This document shows, piece by piece, positions 7,389 through 14,534 of a DNA stretch of 28,506 nt (position 1 is its first letter; the number at the start of each line of letters is the position of its first letter). The position numbers were made by a program, and so were the translations under genes. This stretch comes from an uncultured Eggerthellaceae bacterium (lineage in GTDB: Bacteria > Actinomycetota > Coriobacteriia > Coriobacteriales > Eggerthellaceae), in assembly GCA_910588985.1 (NCBI GenBank), contig CAJURO010000013.1:1-28506 (forward strand). Reading direction: 5' to 3'. The notes below the pieces were generated by a model that made no database searches, had not been told where the DNA came from, and worked only from the letters and a program-made list of their open reading frames with translations.

Positions 7389-7461
7389 ATAGAATCGATG
7401 AATAAGGTACTGACAGGTTGCATGGTGGCAACATGAAGAAGCGAGAATGAAGGAGGGAATC

Positions 7462-7701
7462 ATGGCAGACTATTCGAACGTATTGACATGCCCCTCCTGT
7501 TCGCAAAGGGACCTCAATCTTCTCAACTACTCTTCACTTATGGTGCTCAAGCCTGACCTTGGGCTTTTTACGATAGCCTGCCCGACTTGCTCTGCGCATA
7601 TCTCTACGATCCAGCCGATCCCCGCTGAGCTCAAAGACAGAGTCCTTGACGCTGCTCATCGGGTTGGTGCAGGAATGGGCAAAGCGTCAGGAATAAGGTA
7701 G
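7462..7701 (+). CDS. Small zinc-ribbon protein
   Basis: A 79-residue hypothetical protein with two CxxC knuckles, CPSC (Cys10, Cys13) and CPTC (Cys40, Cys43). Their 26-residue spacing is typical of a structural zinc ribbon. The C-terminal third is a predicted amphipathic helix (ELKDRVLDAAHRVG). The start at 7462 is fixed by AGGAGG at 7451-7456, five bases upstream, rather than the in-frame ATG at 7447. The protein has no catalytic signature. lgt begins six bases after its stop, so the two are likely co-transcribed, though I see no obvious functional link with lipoprotein maturation. Confidence 0.82.
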   Translation: MADYSNVLTCPSCSQRDLNLLNYSSLMVLKPDLGLFTIACPTCSAHISTIQPIPAELKDRVLDAAHRVGAGMGKASGIR

Positions 7702-7707
7702 CCTGCT

Positions 7708-8532
7708 GTGCTTGATGCTCTCTACCAGTCTCTTGACCCTATTGCGCTCCAACTTGGTCCTCTCGCCATCAGATGGTATGGCATCGCGTATGTTCTTGGG
7801 TTTGTTGCCGCTGCATTCGTTCTCTATCTCGTTGCGAAGCGCTGGAAGATCGCTCTTGGCTCTGATGCTGTGCTCACGATCATGCTTTGCGTCATCATCG
7901 GCATTCTCCTTGGCGCGCGGCTTGGATACTGCCTCTTTTACGGCAATGGATATTATCTTCAACATCCACTCGAGGTCCTCATGGTCACCAATGGTGGCAT
8001 GAGCTTCCATGGTGGGCTCATAGGAGCGCTCATTGCGGGCATCGTTGCCGCTCGACTCACACATGTTCCCTACTTGACGCTTGCTGATCTCGGAGCGATT
8101 GCTGCTCCATTGGGGTTGTTCTTCGGACGTTGTGCTAATTTCGTTAATGGTGAGCTCTGGGGTGCCGTCACCGACCTTCCGTGGGTCGTGGTCTTCGGTG
8201 GTGCGGCCGGGGAATTGCCTCGTCATCCTAGCCAGCTCTATGAAGCGCTTCTTGAAGGCCTTGTCATCTTCATCGTGTTGATCTTGCTTGCGCGCAAGCA
8301 GCCGCCGCGTCCTCGTGGAACCTTCATCGGAACATTCCTTGTGCTGTATGCCATCTTTCGCGTTCTGATCGAGTTCGTGAGAGAACCTGATGTTCAGTTG
8401 GGATATCTTTTTGGCGGATGGCTTACGATGGGGCAGCTTTTGAGCCTTCCCTTGCTCATCGCAGGCATTGGCCTGCTCGTCTTCGCACATATGAAGCAGC
8501 TTCCCCAAGAGGGCGATAAGGAAACGTCTTAG
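7708..8532 (+). CDS. lgt: Prolipoprotein diacylglyceryl transferase
   Basis: Lgt moves a diacylglyceryl group from phosphatidylglycerol to the lipobox cysteine of prolipoproteins in the cytoplasmic membrane. The 274-residue product has about seven membrane helices and the family signatures. These are MSFHGGLIGA (His101), the Lgt signature GRCANFVNGELWG with Arg141, and RHPSQLYEALLEG. The start is a GTG at 7708, six bases after the stop of the zinc-ribbon gene, with AAGG in the preceding coding end. Length and motif spacing are normal. Lsp is not in the window. A perfect -10 hexamer for the next gene (dfx) sits 32 bases after its stop, so lgt is probably last in its unit. Confidence 0.96.
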   Translation: MLDALYQSLDPIALQLGPLAIRWYGIAYVLGFVAAAFVLYLVAKRWKIALGSDAVLTIMLCVIIGILLGARLGYCLFYGNGYYLQHPLEVLMVTNGGMSFHGGLIGALIAGIVAARLTHVPYLTLADLGAIAAPLGLFFGRCANFVNGELWGAVTDLPWVVVFGGAAGELPRHPSQLYEALLEGLVIFIVLILLARKQPPRPRGTFIGTFLVLYAIFRVLIEFVREPDVQLGYLFGGWLTMGQLLSLPLLIAGIGLLVFAHMKQLPQEGDKETS

Positions 8533-8563
8533 CATCGTCTCCGCACGCGACTGATCGCTGCCA

Positions 8564-8569
8564 TATAAT
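8564..8569 (+). promoter_or_regulatory. -10 element of the superoxide reductase promoter
   Basis: A perfect TATAAT 64 bases ahead of the dfx start codon. I find no convincing -35 hexamer. The inverted repeat at 8585-8603 lies just downstream. Confidence 0.45.
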
Positions 8570-8584
8570 CTGTGCAATATCATG

Positions 8585-8603
8585 CATCGAGTCGTGCTCG
8601 ATG
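8585..8603 (+). promoter_or_regulatory. Inverted repeat in the dfx leader (operator or hairpin)
   Basis: CATCGAG at 8585-8591 and CTCGATG at 8597-8603 form a perfect 7-bp inverted repeat with a 5-base loop. It lies between the -10 element and the ribosome binding site. It could be an operator for a redox-responsive repressor or an RNA hairpin; sequence alone does not decide. Confidence 0.4.
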
Positions 8604-8632
8604 TGATCATCGTTTGATAAGGAGTTCTGATC

Positions 8633-9013
8633 ATGGAAGTCAAATTCTATAAGTGCGTACATTGCGGGAACATCGCTATAAAGGTTGTTGACTCAGGGGT
8701 GCCGCTCGTCTGCTGCGGCGAGCCTATGGTTGAGCTTGTCCCTGATACGACAGATGCTGCGCTTGAGAAGCACGTGCCTGCACTCACTAGAGAAGGCAAC
8801 AAGATTCATGTGAACATCGGAAGCGTTGACCATCCCATGACCCCCGAGCATTACATCCAGTTCATCTGCCTTGTTAAGGACGAGGGCTATGATATCCACC
8901 CTCTTTCAGACAGCGATGCACCTGCAACGGACTTCTTCATTGGTGAGGGAGAGAGACCGATCGCGGTCTATGAGTATTGCAATCTGCATGGATTGTGGAA
9001 ACTGGATATTTGA
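8633..9013 (+). CDS. dfx: Desulfoferrodoxin (two-iron superoxide reductase)
   Basis: This enzyme reduces superoxide to hydrogen peroxide without releasing oxygen, the usual defence of anaerobes. The 126-residue product has both iron sites. The N-terminal desulforedoxin-like centre I is bound by Cys8, Cys11, Cys27 and Cys28 (CVHC and CC). The C-terminal catalytic centre II has EKHVP (Glu45, Lys46, His47), His67 in VDHPM, His73 in EHYIQF, and Cys116 with His119 in CNLHGLW. It is therefore the 2Fe form, not neelaredoxin. The ATG at 8633 has AAGGAG at 8619-8624, eight bases upstream. A TATAAT at 8564 and an inverted repeat at 8585-8603 suggest its own regulated promoter. Rubredoxin, a frequent partner, is not in the window. 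Confidence 0.96.
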   Translation: MEVKFYKCVHCGNIAIKVVDSGVPLVCCGEPMVELVPDTTDAALEKHVPALTREGNKIHVNIGSVDHPMTPEHYIQFICLVKDEGYDIHPLSDSDAPATDFFIGEGERPIAVYEYCNLHGLWKLDI

Positions 9014-9015
9014 TG

Positions 9016-9024
9016 TGCTATCAT
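9016..9024 (+). promoter_or_regulatory. Extended -10 promoter of rpmE
   Basis: TGCTATCAT matches an extended -10 element (TGn plus TATCAT), 58 bases ahead of the rpmE start. It is almost identical to the element ahead of the nifU-type gene. The -35 region is poor. Confidence 0.4.
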
Positions 9025-9042
9025 TTCTAGGCTTTGAGCAGT

Positions 9043-9059
9043 CTTGGTCGGAAACCAAG
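9043..9059 (+). promoter_or_regulatory. Leader hairpin ahead of rpmE
   Basis: CTTGGT at 9043-9048 pairs with ACCAAG at 9054-9059 around a five-base loop, nine bases before the ribosome binding site. It may contribute to autogenous control of L31 synthesis, but no known leader motif is recognised. Confidence 0.35.
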
Positions 9060-9081
9060 GCGATTATTAAGGAGTCAGAAC

Positions 9082-9552
9082 ATGAGAAAAGACATTCATC
9101 CAGATTACGTGGAGTGCACGGTTAAATGCAGCTGTGGCAACACGTTCACCACCCATTCCACAAAGCCAGAGCTCAAGATCGACATCTGCAATGTGTGCCA
9201 TCCTTTCTATACGGGTACGCAGAAGCTCATCGATACTGGTGGTCGCGTTCAGAGGTTCGCAGATCGCTTTGGTAACGCAACTGATGTCGTTGCACAGCGT
9301 GAGGCTGCTCGCAAGGCAGAACGTGCTGCAAAGGCTGCCGAGCGCGAGGCTGCTCGCAAGGCAGAGCGTGCTGCAAAGGCTGCTGCCAAGGGTGAGCGTG
9401 CTGCTGAGTATGCGCAGAAGGCCGCTGAGGCAGAGGCAAAGGCTGCTGAGGCTGAAGCAGATGCCGTGGTCGAAGAAGCTGTTGCAGAAACAGCAGAGCA
9501 GGAGCAGGTTGAGGCCATTGCTGAAGCCGCCGAGACAGCTGATCAGGCTTAA
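9082..9552 (+). CDS. rpmE: Ribosomal protein bL31 with long Ala/Glu-rich tail
   Basis: bL31 bridges the two ribosomal subunits at the central protuberance. Residues 1-70 are a normal zinc-binding (C+) L31: start MRKDIHPDY, then CSC (Cys16, Cys18) and CNVCHPFYTGTQ (Cys36, Cys39), then RVQRFADRFG. The family usually stops at about 70-85 residues, but this product has 156. The extra ~84 residues are almost only Ala, Glu, Lys and Arg, should form a long helix or coiled coil, and turn increasingly acidic towards the end. Part of the tail is a tandem 15-residue repeat. The ATG at 9082 follows TAAGGAG (9068-9074) by seven bases. An intrinsic terminator ends the gene, so it is monocistronic. The L31 identity is secure; the tail's function is unknown. 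Confidence 0.95.
   Translation: MRKDIHPDYVECTVKCSCGNTFTTHSTKPELKIDICNVCHPFYTGTQKLIDTGGRVQRFADRFGNATDVVAQREAARKAERAAKAAEREAARKAERAAKAAAKGERAAEYAQKAAEAEAKAAEAEADAVVEEAVAETAEQEQVEAIAEAAETADQA
9298..9387 (+). repeat. 45-bp in-frame tandem duplication in rpmE
   Basis: Two adjacent 45-bp units (9298-9342 and 9343-9387) are almost identical in DNA. They encode REAARKAERAAKAAE followed by REAARKAERAAKAAA. Differences are mostly silent, which suggests a fairly recent slippage duplication. Confidence 0.85.
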
Positions 9553-9596
9553 GGAACAATCAGTCGAGCTTATTCATCTTTAACTGGATGTAAGAT

Positions 9597-9631
9597 AATG
9601 AGGTGATCTTCAAAGGTCACCTCATTTTTTT
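9597..9631 (+). terminator. Intrinsic terminator after rpmE
   Basis: AATGAGGTGA at 9597-9606 pairs with TCACCTCATT at 9617-9626, and a seven-base T-run covers 9625-9631. This is a textbook intrinsic terminator between rpmE and glnA. Confidence 0.93.
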
Positions 9632-9699
9632 GCTTGCAGGGTGATCTCAATGAAGGTCAATGAGCTTCTACATGGTGAGGACATCGAAAGGGGAAGAGC

Positions 9700-11040
9700 G
9701 TGGAGTACCCAAATCCACAGCAAGACTTTGTTCTGAGGACCATCGAAAGCAGGGATGTCCATTTTATAAGGTGTTGGTTTTGCGATGTGCTTGGCAACAT
9801 GAAGTCGTTCGCGCTTGTCCCTGATGAGCTTGAGAGAGCATTCAGCGAAGGGATCGGCTTTGACGGCAGCTGCATTGAGGGGTTTGCGAAGACTACCGAG
9901 TCAGATATGCTCGCATTCCCCGATGCATCAACATTCCAGGTTCTGCCTTGGCGCCCCGAATCGAACGCAGTTGCTCGTATGTTCTGCGATATCAAGCTGC
10001 CCTCTGGCGCGCCCTTTGATTCAGATCCACGCTATATCCTGAAGCGCGCGATCCAGAAAGCAACGAATATGGGATTCACGCTCAATGTCGGACCTGAGCT
10101 TGAGTACTTCTATTTCAAAGAGCCTGGCTCCACTGTGGTGCTCGACCGTGGCAGCTACTTCGATCTGACAAGCCTCGATCACGCGAGCGACCTTCGGCGC
10201 GACACGGTTCTCACGCTCGAGAAAATGGGCATTCCCGTTGAATACTCACATCATGAGCTCGCGCCTAGCCAGCACGAGATCGACCTGCGCTACTCCGATG
10301 CGCTCTCTATGGCTGATGCCGTTATGACCTATAAGCTTGTGGTCAAGGAGATAGCGCTCAAGCATGGCGTGCATGCGTCGTTCATGCCCAAACCTCTTGC
10401 TGATGTCGCGGGAAGCAGCATGCATATCCACCTGAGCCTCTTCAACGATGAGGGAATGAACGCTTTCTTCGATCCAGATGACTCGCTTGGCTACAATCTC
10501 TCAAAGACAGCGAAGATGTTCATTGCAGGCGTGCTCAAATATGCACGCGAGTACTGCCTGATCACCAATCAGTATGTGAATTCCTATAAGCGATTCACAG
10601 GCACAGATCGAGCGCCGATGCGGATTGCTTGGGCACGTAACAACCGCGCCACTCTTGTGCGCATTCCAGGATATCGTCCAGAGAGCCAAGATGCCTGCCG
10701 CATGGAGCTAAGAAGCCCTGACCCTGCTGCGAATCCCTATCTTGCGTTCGCAAGCGTGCTCTCAGCGGGGCTTGCAGGCATTGAAGAAGAGCTTGAGCTT
10801 GAGCCGCCTATTGAGGATGGGGGCGCTCTTTCGCGCTATGACCTTATCGCTCGCGGAGAGCGCGTCCTGCCTGAGACGCTTGGCGAGGCTGTCTGCGAAT
10901 TCGAAAAGAGCTCTTTCATGAAAGAAGTTCTTGGCGTGCACACGCATGAGTATCTTGTTTTGGCGAAACGCGCAGAATGGGAGGACTATCAAAAGATTGT
11001 CACTCCTTGGGAGCTTGAACGCTCATTGGCGGTGCTTTAA
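9700..11040 (+). CDS. glnA: Glutamine synthetase, type I
   Basis: This enzyme makes glutamine from glutamate, ammonia and ATP as a cytoplasmic dodecamer. The 446-residue length and the DVLGNMKSFALVP and FDGSCIEGF segments fit the GSI-alpha subgroup. Metal and substrate motifs are present: GPELEYFYFK (Glu133, Glu135), GSSMHIHLSLF, and RNNRATLVRIPG followed by RMELRSPDPAANPYLAFA. The adenylylation-loop tyrosine motif of GSI-beta is not seen, so control by covalent adenylylation is unlikely. The start is a GTG at 9700 with AAGGGGAAG upstream; no in-frame ATG fits. Only about 68 bases separate the rpmE terminator from the start, and no clear promoter stands out there. An OmpR-type regulator gene begins two bases after the stop, suggesting shared nitrogen control. 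Confidence 0.96.
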   Translation: MEYPNPQQDFVLRTIESRDVHFIRCWFCDVLGNMKSFALVPDELERAFSEGIGFDGSCIEGFAKTTESDMLAFPDASTFQVLPWRPESNAVARMFCDIKLPSGAPFDSDPRYILKRAIQKATNMGFTLNVGPELEYFYFKEPGSTVVLDRGSYFDLTSLDHASDLRRDTVLTLEKMGIPVEYSHHELAPSQHEIDLRYSDALSMADAVMTYKLVVKEIALKHGVHASFMPKPLADVAGSSMHIHLSLFNDEGMNAFFDPDDSLGYNLSKTAKMFIAGVLKYAREYCLITNQYVNSYKRFTGTDRAPMRIAWARNNRATLVRIPGYRPESQDACRMELRSPDPAANPYLAFASVLSAGLAGIEEELELEPPIEDGGALSRYDLIARGERVLPETLGEAVCEFEKSSFMKEVLGVHTHEYLVLAKRAEWEDYQKIVTPWELERSLAVL

Positions 11041-11042
11041 AC

Positions 11043-11717
11043 ATGGCGCGCAAACATGTTCTGTTCATCGCAGACTCTCTTGATAACGCCCATCGCTTTC
11101 AGCGTGTCCTCTCCAGCATGGATGTTGATGTTGTTGCGGGATCATCGTTCCAGTTCAAGAAGTTGATGCATGCCGACCATGATTTCGACCTGGTCATCTT
11201 TGAGTGTTCCGAGGATGCTACCGTGCAGGTTCAAGAGGTGGAGAAGGCGCTTCTCGAGGATGGGCATACTGCGCTTCTTGTCGTTGTGCCGCTCGATGAT
11301 CTTGCATCCTTCCGACTTCCCGTTCAAGTGCGGTCCGACTTCATAGTAAGTGGGGCATCGGCTGAGGAATGCAGCGTGCGCATCTCCTCGCTTCTGTGGC
11401 CTGGCAATGAGACGAGCGCGGATGATGTCATCATAATCGATGCCATGACGATCAACCTAGCTACGTACCAAGTGTACGTTTCAGGAAAGCCGCTTGATTT
11501 CACCTATCTGGAGTATGCTCTCCTTGCGTTCCTTGTTACCCATCCAGGGCGTACCTATTCTCGCGATGCCTTGCTGCGACGAGTGTGGGGCTTTGATTAC
11601 TATGGTGGCTCGCGCACGGTCGATGTTCATGTGCGACGCGTTCGCGCGAAGCTAGGTCCAGAGCTCGCACAGCGTTTGCAAACCGTGAGAGGCGTGGGGT
11701 ATCTCTGGGTGCTCTAG
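11043..11717 (+). CDS. Atypical OmpR-type regulator, GlnR-like
   Basis: A 224-residue protein with an N-terminal receiver-like domain (about 1-115) and a C-terminal OmpR/PhoB winged helix (about 130-224). The latter has FTYLEYALLAFLVTHPGRTYSR, RRVWGFDYYGG, and RTVDVHVRRVRAKLG ending in VRGVGYLWVL, all intact for DNA binding. The receiver is degenerate. The usual DD pair is AD (residues 10-11), the phospho-acceptor position in DLVIFE holds Glu54 instead of Asp, and the conserved Lys near the end is not found. No sensor kinase is adjacent. This resembles the orphan nitrogen regulator GlnR of Actinobacteria, and its place two bases behind glnA supports that by context. The assignment as GlnR ortholog is inference; the architecture is firm. 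Confidence 0.85.
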   Translation: MARKHVLFIADSLDNAHRFQRVLSSMDVDVVAGSSFQFKKLMHADHDFDLVIFECSEDATVQVQEVEKALLEDGHTALLVVVPLDDLASFRLPVQVRSDFIVSGASAEECSVRISSLLWPGNETSADDVIIIDAMTINLATYQVYVSGKPLDFTYLEYALLAFLVTHPGRTYSRDALLRRVWGFDYYGGSRTVDVHVRRVRAKLGPELAQRLQTVRGVGYLWVL

Positions 11718-11784
11718 TGGTTTATCATGAGCCGATGGCTTTACGCGCCTCAGCAATCTGACGAGCATTTGAAGGGGATCGAAT

Positions 11785-14412
11785 ATGGCAAAGACGGTAG
11801 CAGTCATCGATGGCAATTCATTGATGCATAGAGCCTACCATGCAATCCAGACGCCCATGATGGCGCTCGATGGCACCCCGACGAATGCCGTTTTCGGCTT
11901 CCTTCAGATGTTCTGCAAGTTCGTTGAGGAGATGCATCCCGATGCTGTGGTTTGCGCTTTTGATGAGGGAAAGCCAGAGTTTCGCATGCAGGAGATGCCA
12001 GGCTACAAAGCGCAACGTCCTCATATGGACGATGAGCTCCGCGTGCAATTCCCGATCATAAAGGAGCTTCTGAGCGCGCTGAGGGTTCCTGTCCTCACCT
12101 GTCCTGGTTGGGAAGGAGATGACATCCTTGGCACGATCGCGAAGCGAGACGAGAGCCTTGGCTTTGAGACCTATTTGGTAACAGGTGACAAGGATGCCTG
12201 TCAGCTCGCTTCTGACCTCACGAAGATCGTCTCTACGAAGAAAGGCATCAGCGATGTGCAGGTGCTCGGGCCTGCAGAGGTCATGGAGAAATATGGCGTT
12301 ACCCCTGCTCAGTTCATAGACTATCTTGGTCTTATGGGTGATAGCTCTGACAATATCCCAGGGGTCCCAGGCATCGGGCCGAAAAGCGCAACAAGCCTTC
12401 TTGAGCGTTTCTCCTCGATCGAAGGGATATTCGAGCATATCGATGAGCTAAAGGGAAAGCAAAAGGAGAACCTCATTGCCAATGAGGGCATGGCCTATTT
12501 GAGCCGACAGATCGCAACGATCGTGTGCGACCTCGACCTTGAAGTCGACCTTGAGGGCATCTCATTCCCAGACTTCGATCAAGCGGAGGTTGAAGAGCAT
12601 TTCAAGAAGTATTCGCTTGCAAGCCCCCTGACGCGCGTCCTGAACCTTATCGATGCGCAAGCATCGACTGCCTTCGTGCCGATCGAGATAGGTGTGGTTC
12701 TTGAGCCTGATCGGAGCAAGGAGCTGTTGGAGAGCGCGATGAAGAGAGGCGAGCGCATCGGTGTTGCGCATTTTCGCCCCGCTCAGGATTCCATTTTCCA
12801 GGATGGTCTCACTTGCGCAGTCTCTACCTCAGAAGGAACGTGCCTTCTTGAAGGGGAGAAGGCACGCGCGATGCTCTTGGAGATCATGCTCTCATCCTCG
12901 TTCGCCGCTCTTGACCTCAAGGAGCTCATCCAGGTGGTCTATCCGCCTGACACCTCGGAAGCGGCGATCATCAAGGGCGACGACCTTTATATGCTGGATG
13001 GGTTCGATATCGCGCTTGCAGCATACATCCTTGACTCCTCGAGAAGCTCATATGCATACGAGAGCTTATGCGAGCGATATCTTGGCAACACATTGCCTGA
13101 GGTCAAGGATGAAGAGGAGGAGCTCATCATCTTCGCGGTTGCTGCCCGTAAGCTCTCGAGCGTTCTTGCCGAGCGTCTCGAGCAGGCTTGCGCGACACAG
13201 GTCATGGATGAGATAGACCTACCGCTCGTGCCTGTTCTCGCGCAGATGGAGCGTACGGGAGTCTCTCTCAATACTGAGCATCTCAGCGAGCTTGGTGCAT
13301 ATGCGAACTCGGAGATCGAAGCGCTTGCAGCGCGCATCTACAGGATTGCTGGCGAGGAGTTCAACATCGATTCTCCCAAGCAGCTTGGGCGCATTCTTTT
13401 CGACGTGCTCGAATTGCCGCCGATCAAGAAGAATTCACGTGGATACTCTACCGATGCGACCGTTATGAAGGAGCTTGCGAAAACGCACGAGATAGCTGGC
13501 CTTGTGCTCAGCTATCGAGAGCTCTCGAAGATCCGTTCTACCTACATTGATTCGCTTCCTAAGATGCGAGCAGGAGATGGGCGTCTTCACACGGTATTCC
13601 ATGAGACGGTTACGGCAACAGGGCGCTTATCCTCTTCTGACCCTAATCTGCAGAACATTCCCGTTCGCACAGAGTTCGGCAGGAAGATACGCGAGTGCTT
13701 CATCCCGCTCGATGAGTCCTCTGTGTTCATGTCTTGTGATTATTCGCAGATCGAACTTAGGCTCCTTGCCCATCTTTCCGAGGATGAGCATCTTATCGCC
13801 GCATTCAATTCTGGTGCTGATTTTCATGCGCAAACAGCGGCACGCGTCTTTGGCGTTGCACCCGATGACGTTACGCCTGAGCTTCGGTCACGTGCGAAGG
13901 CTGTCAATTTCGGCATCGTTTATGGACAGCAGGCATTCGGGCTTGCACAAACGCTTGACATCCCGCGCTCTGAGGCAAAAGAGATGATCGATCGCTATTT
14001 CGATGCGTACCCAGGCGTGCGCTCGTATCTTGATGAAGTCGTGGCTAAGGCTGCTGACCTCGGATTTGCAACAACGATGTTCGGGCGTATCAGGCCTATT
14101 CCTGAGCTTAAATCATCTTCCCGTCAAACGCGTGGCTTCGGCGAACGTACTGCCATGAATCATCCGATGCAGGGGAGTGCTGCTGACATCATCAAGCTTG
14201 CTATGATACGAGTGATGGATGAGCTTCGTCATCGTGGTTCAAGGGCACGTCTTCTCCTCCAAGTTCACGATGAGCTTGACTTCTCTGTCCCCAAAGACGA
14301 GGTCGAAGAGGTGAGCGCCCTGGTTGTGAACATCATGGAGCATGTTGTTGAGCTTAAGGTGCCGCTTTTGGTCGACGCAAGTTGGGGAAGAAGCTGGGCT
14401 GAGGCTCATTAA
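11785..14412 (+). CDS. polA: DNA polymerase I
   Basis: PolA fills repair gaps and removes RNA primers. The 875-residue product has a 5' nuclease domain (about 1-290, with VTGDKDACQL and GDSSDNIPGVPGIGPKSA), a central 3'-5' exonuclease-like domain (about 300-480) and a family A polymerase domain. Polymerase motif A is CDYSQIELRLL (Asp652), motif B is RSRAKAVNFGIVYG (Lys705), and motif C is QVHDELDF (Asp829), all intact. The proofreading centre seems lost: where DxE is expected the sequence reads RIGVAHFRPAQ, and other metal-binding Asp positions are also changed, as in several Gram-positive PolA proteins. The ATG at 11785 follows AAGGGGATC. It lies 67 bases after the GlnR-like gene, with a possible TATCAT -10 at 11723. 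Confidence 0.97.
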   Translation: MAKTVAVIDGNSLMHRAYHAIQTPMMALDGTPTNAVFGFLQMFCKFVEEMHPDAVVCAFDEGKPEFRMQEMPGYKAQRPHMDDELRVQFPIIKELLSALRVPVLTCPGWEGDDILGTIAKRDESLGFETYLVTGDKDACQLASDLTKIVSTKKGISDVQVLGPAEVMEKYGVTPAQFIDYLGLMGDSSDNIPGVPGIGPKSATSLLERFSSIEGIFEHIDELKGKQKENLIANEGMAYLSRQIATIVCDLDLEVDLEGISFPDFDQAEVEEHFKKYSLASPLTRVLNLIDAQASTAFVPIEIGVVLEPDRSKELLESAMKRGERIGVAHFRPAQDSIFQDGLTCAVSTSEGTCLLEGEKARAMLLEIMLSSSFAALDLKELIQVVYPPDTSEAAIIKGDDLYMLDGFDIALAAYILDSSRSSYAYESLCERYLGNTLPEVKDEEEELIIFAVAARKLSSVLAERLEQACATQVMDEIDLPLVPVLAQMERTGVSLNTEHLSELGAYANSEIEALAARIYRIAGEEFNIDSPKQLGRILFDVLELPPIKKNSRGYSTDATVMKELAKTHEIAGLVLSYRELSKIRSTYIDSLPKMRAGDGRLHTVFHETVTATGRLSSSDPNLQNIPVRTEFGRKIRECFIPLDESSVFMSCDYSQIELRLLAHLSEDEHLIAAFNSGADFHAQTAARVFGVAPDDVTPELRSRAKAVNFGIVYGQQAFGLAQTLDIPRSEAKEMIDRYFDAYPGVRSYLDEVVAKAADLGFATTMFGRIRPIPELKSSSRQTRGFGERTAMNHPMQGSAADIIKLAMIRVMDELRHRGSRARLLLQVHDELDFSVPKDEVEEVSALVVNIMEHVVELKVPLLVDASWGRSWAEAH

Positions 14413-14466
14413 GGGCCTTGCTGGACGGCGATGGCGCGAATTTGACGCCTTTAGCGTATTTTCTTG

Positions 14467-14495
14467 TTGACGCGCCGCAGAAGCATTGGTAGCAT
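14467..14495 (+). promoter_or_regulatory. Promoter of the rplU-rpmA unit
   Basis: TTGACG at 14467-14472 and TAGCAT at 14490-14495 are separated by exactly 17 bases, 40 bases ahead of the rplU start. This is the best-formed sigma-70-type promoter I see in the window and could drive the ribosomal unit. Confidence 0.6.
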
Positions 14496-14534
14496 GAATC
14501 CTTGCGTTTAGACACATTCAAGGAGATAGATTCA

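Noticed and set aside
7389..7461. Short inverted repeat GTTGC/GCAAC ahead of the zinc-ribbon gene
   Set aside because: Only five base pairs, common by chance; not called as an operator.
9227..9559. Minus-strand Gln/Pro/Leu-rich frames opposite the L31 tail
   Set aside because: These are the reverse complement of the Ala/Glu/Lys repeats, with no independent coding evidence.
9650..9736. 28-codon frame starting at ATG 9650, overlapping the glnA start
   Set aside because: It could be a leader peptide, but there is no good ribosome binding site, attenuator or codon pattern to support it.
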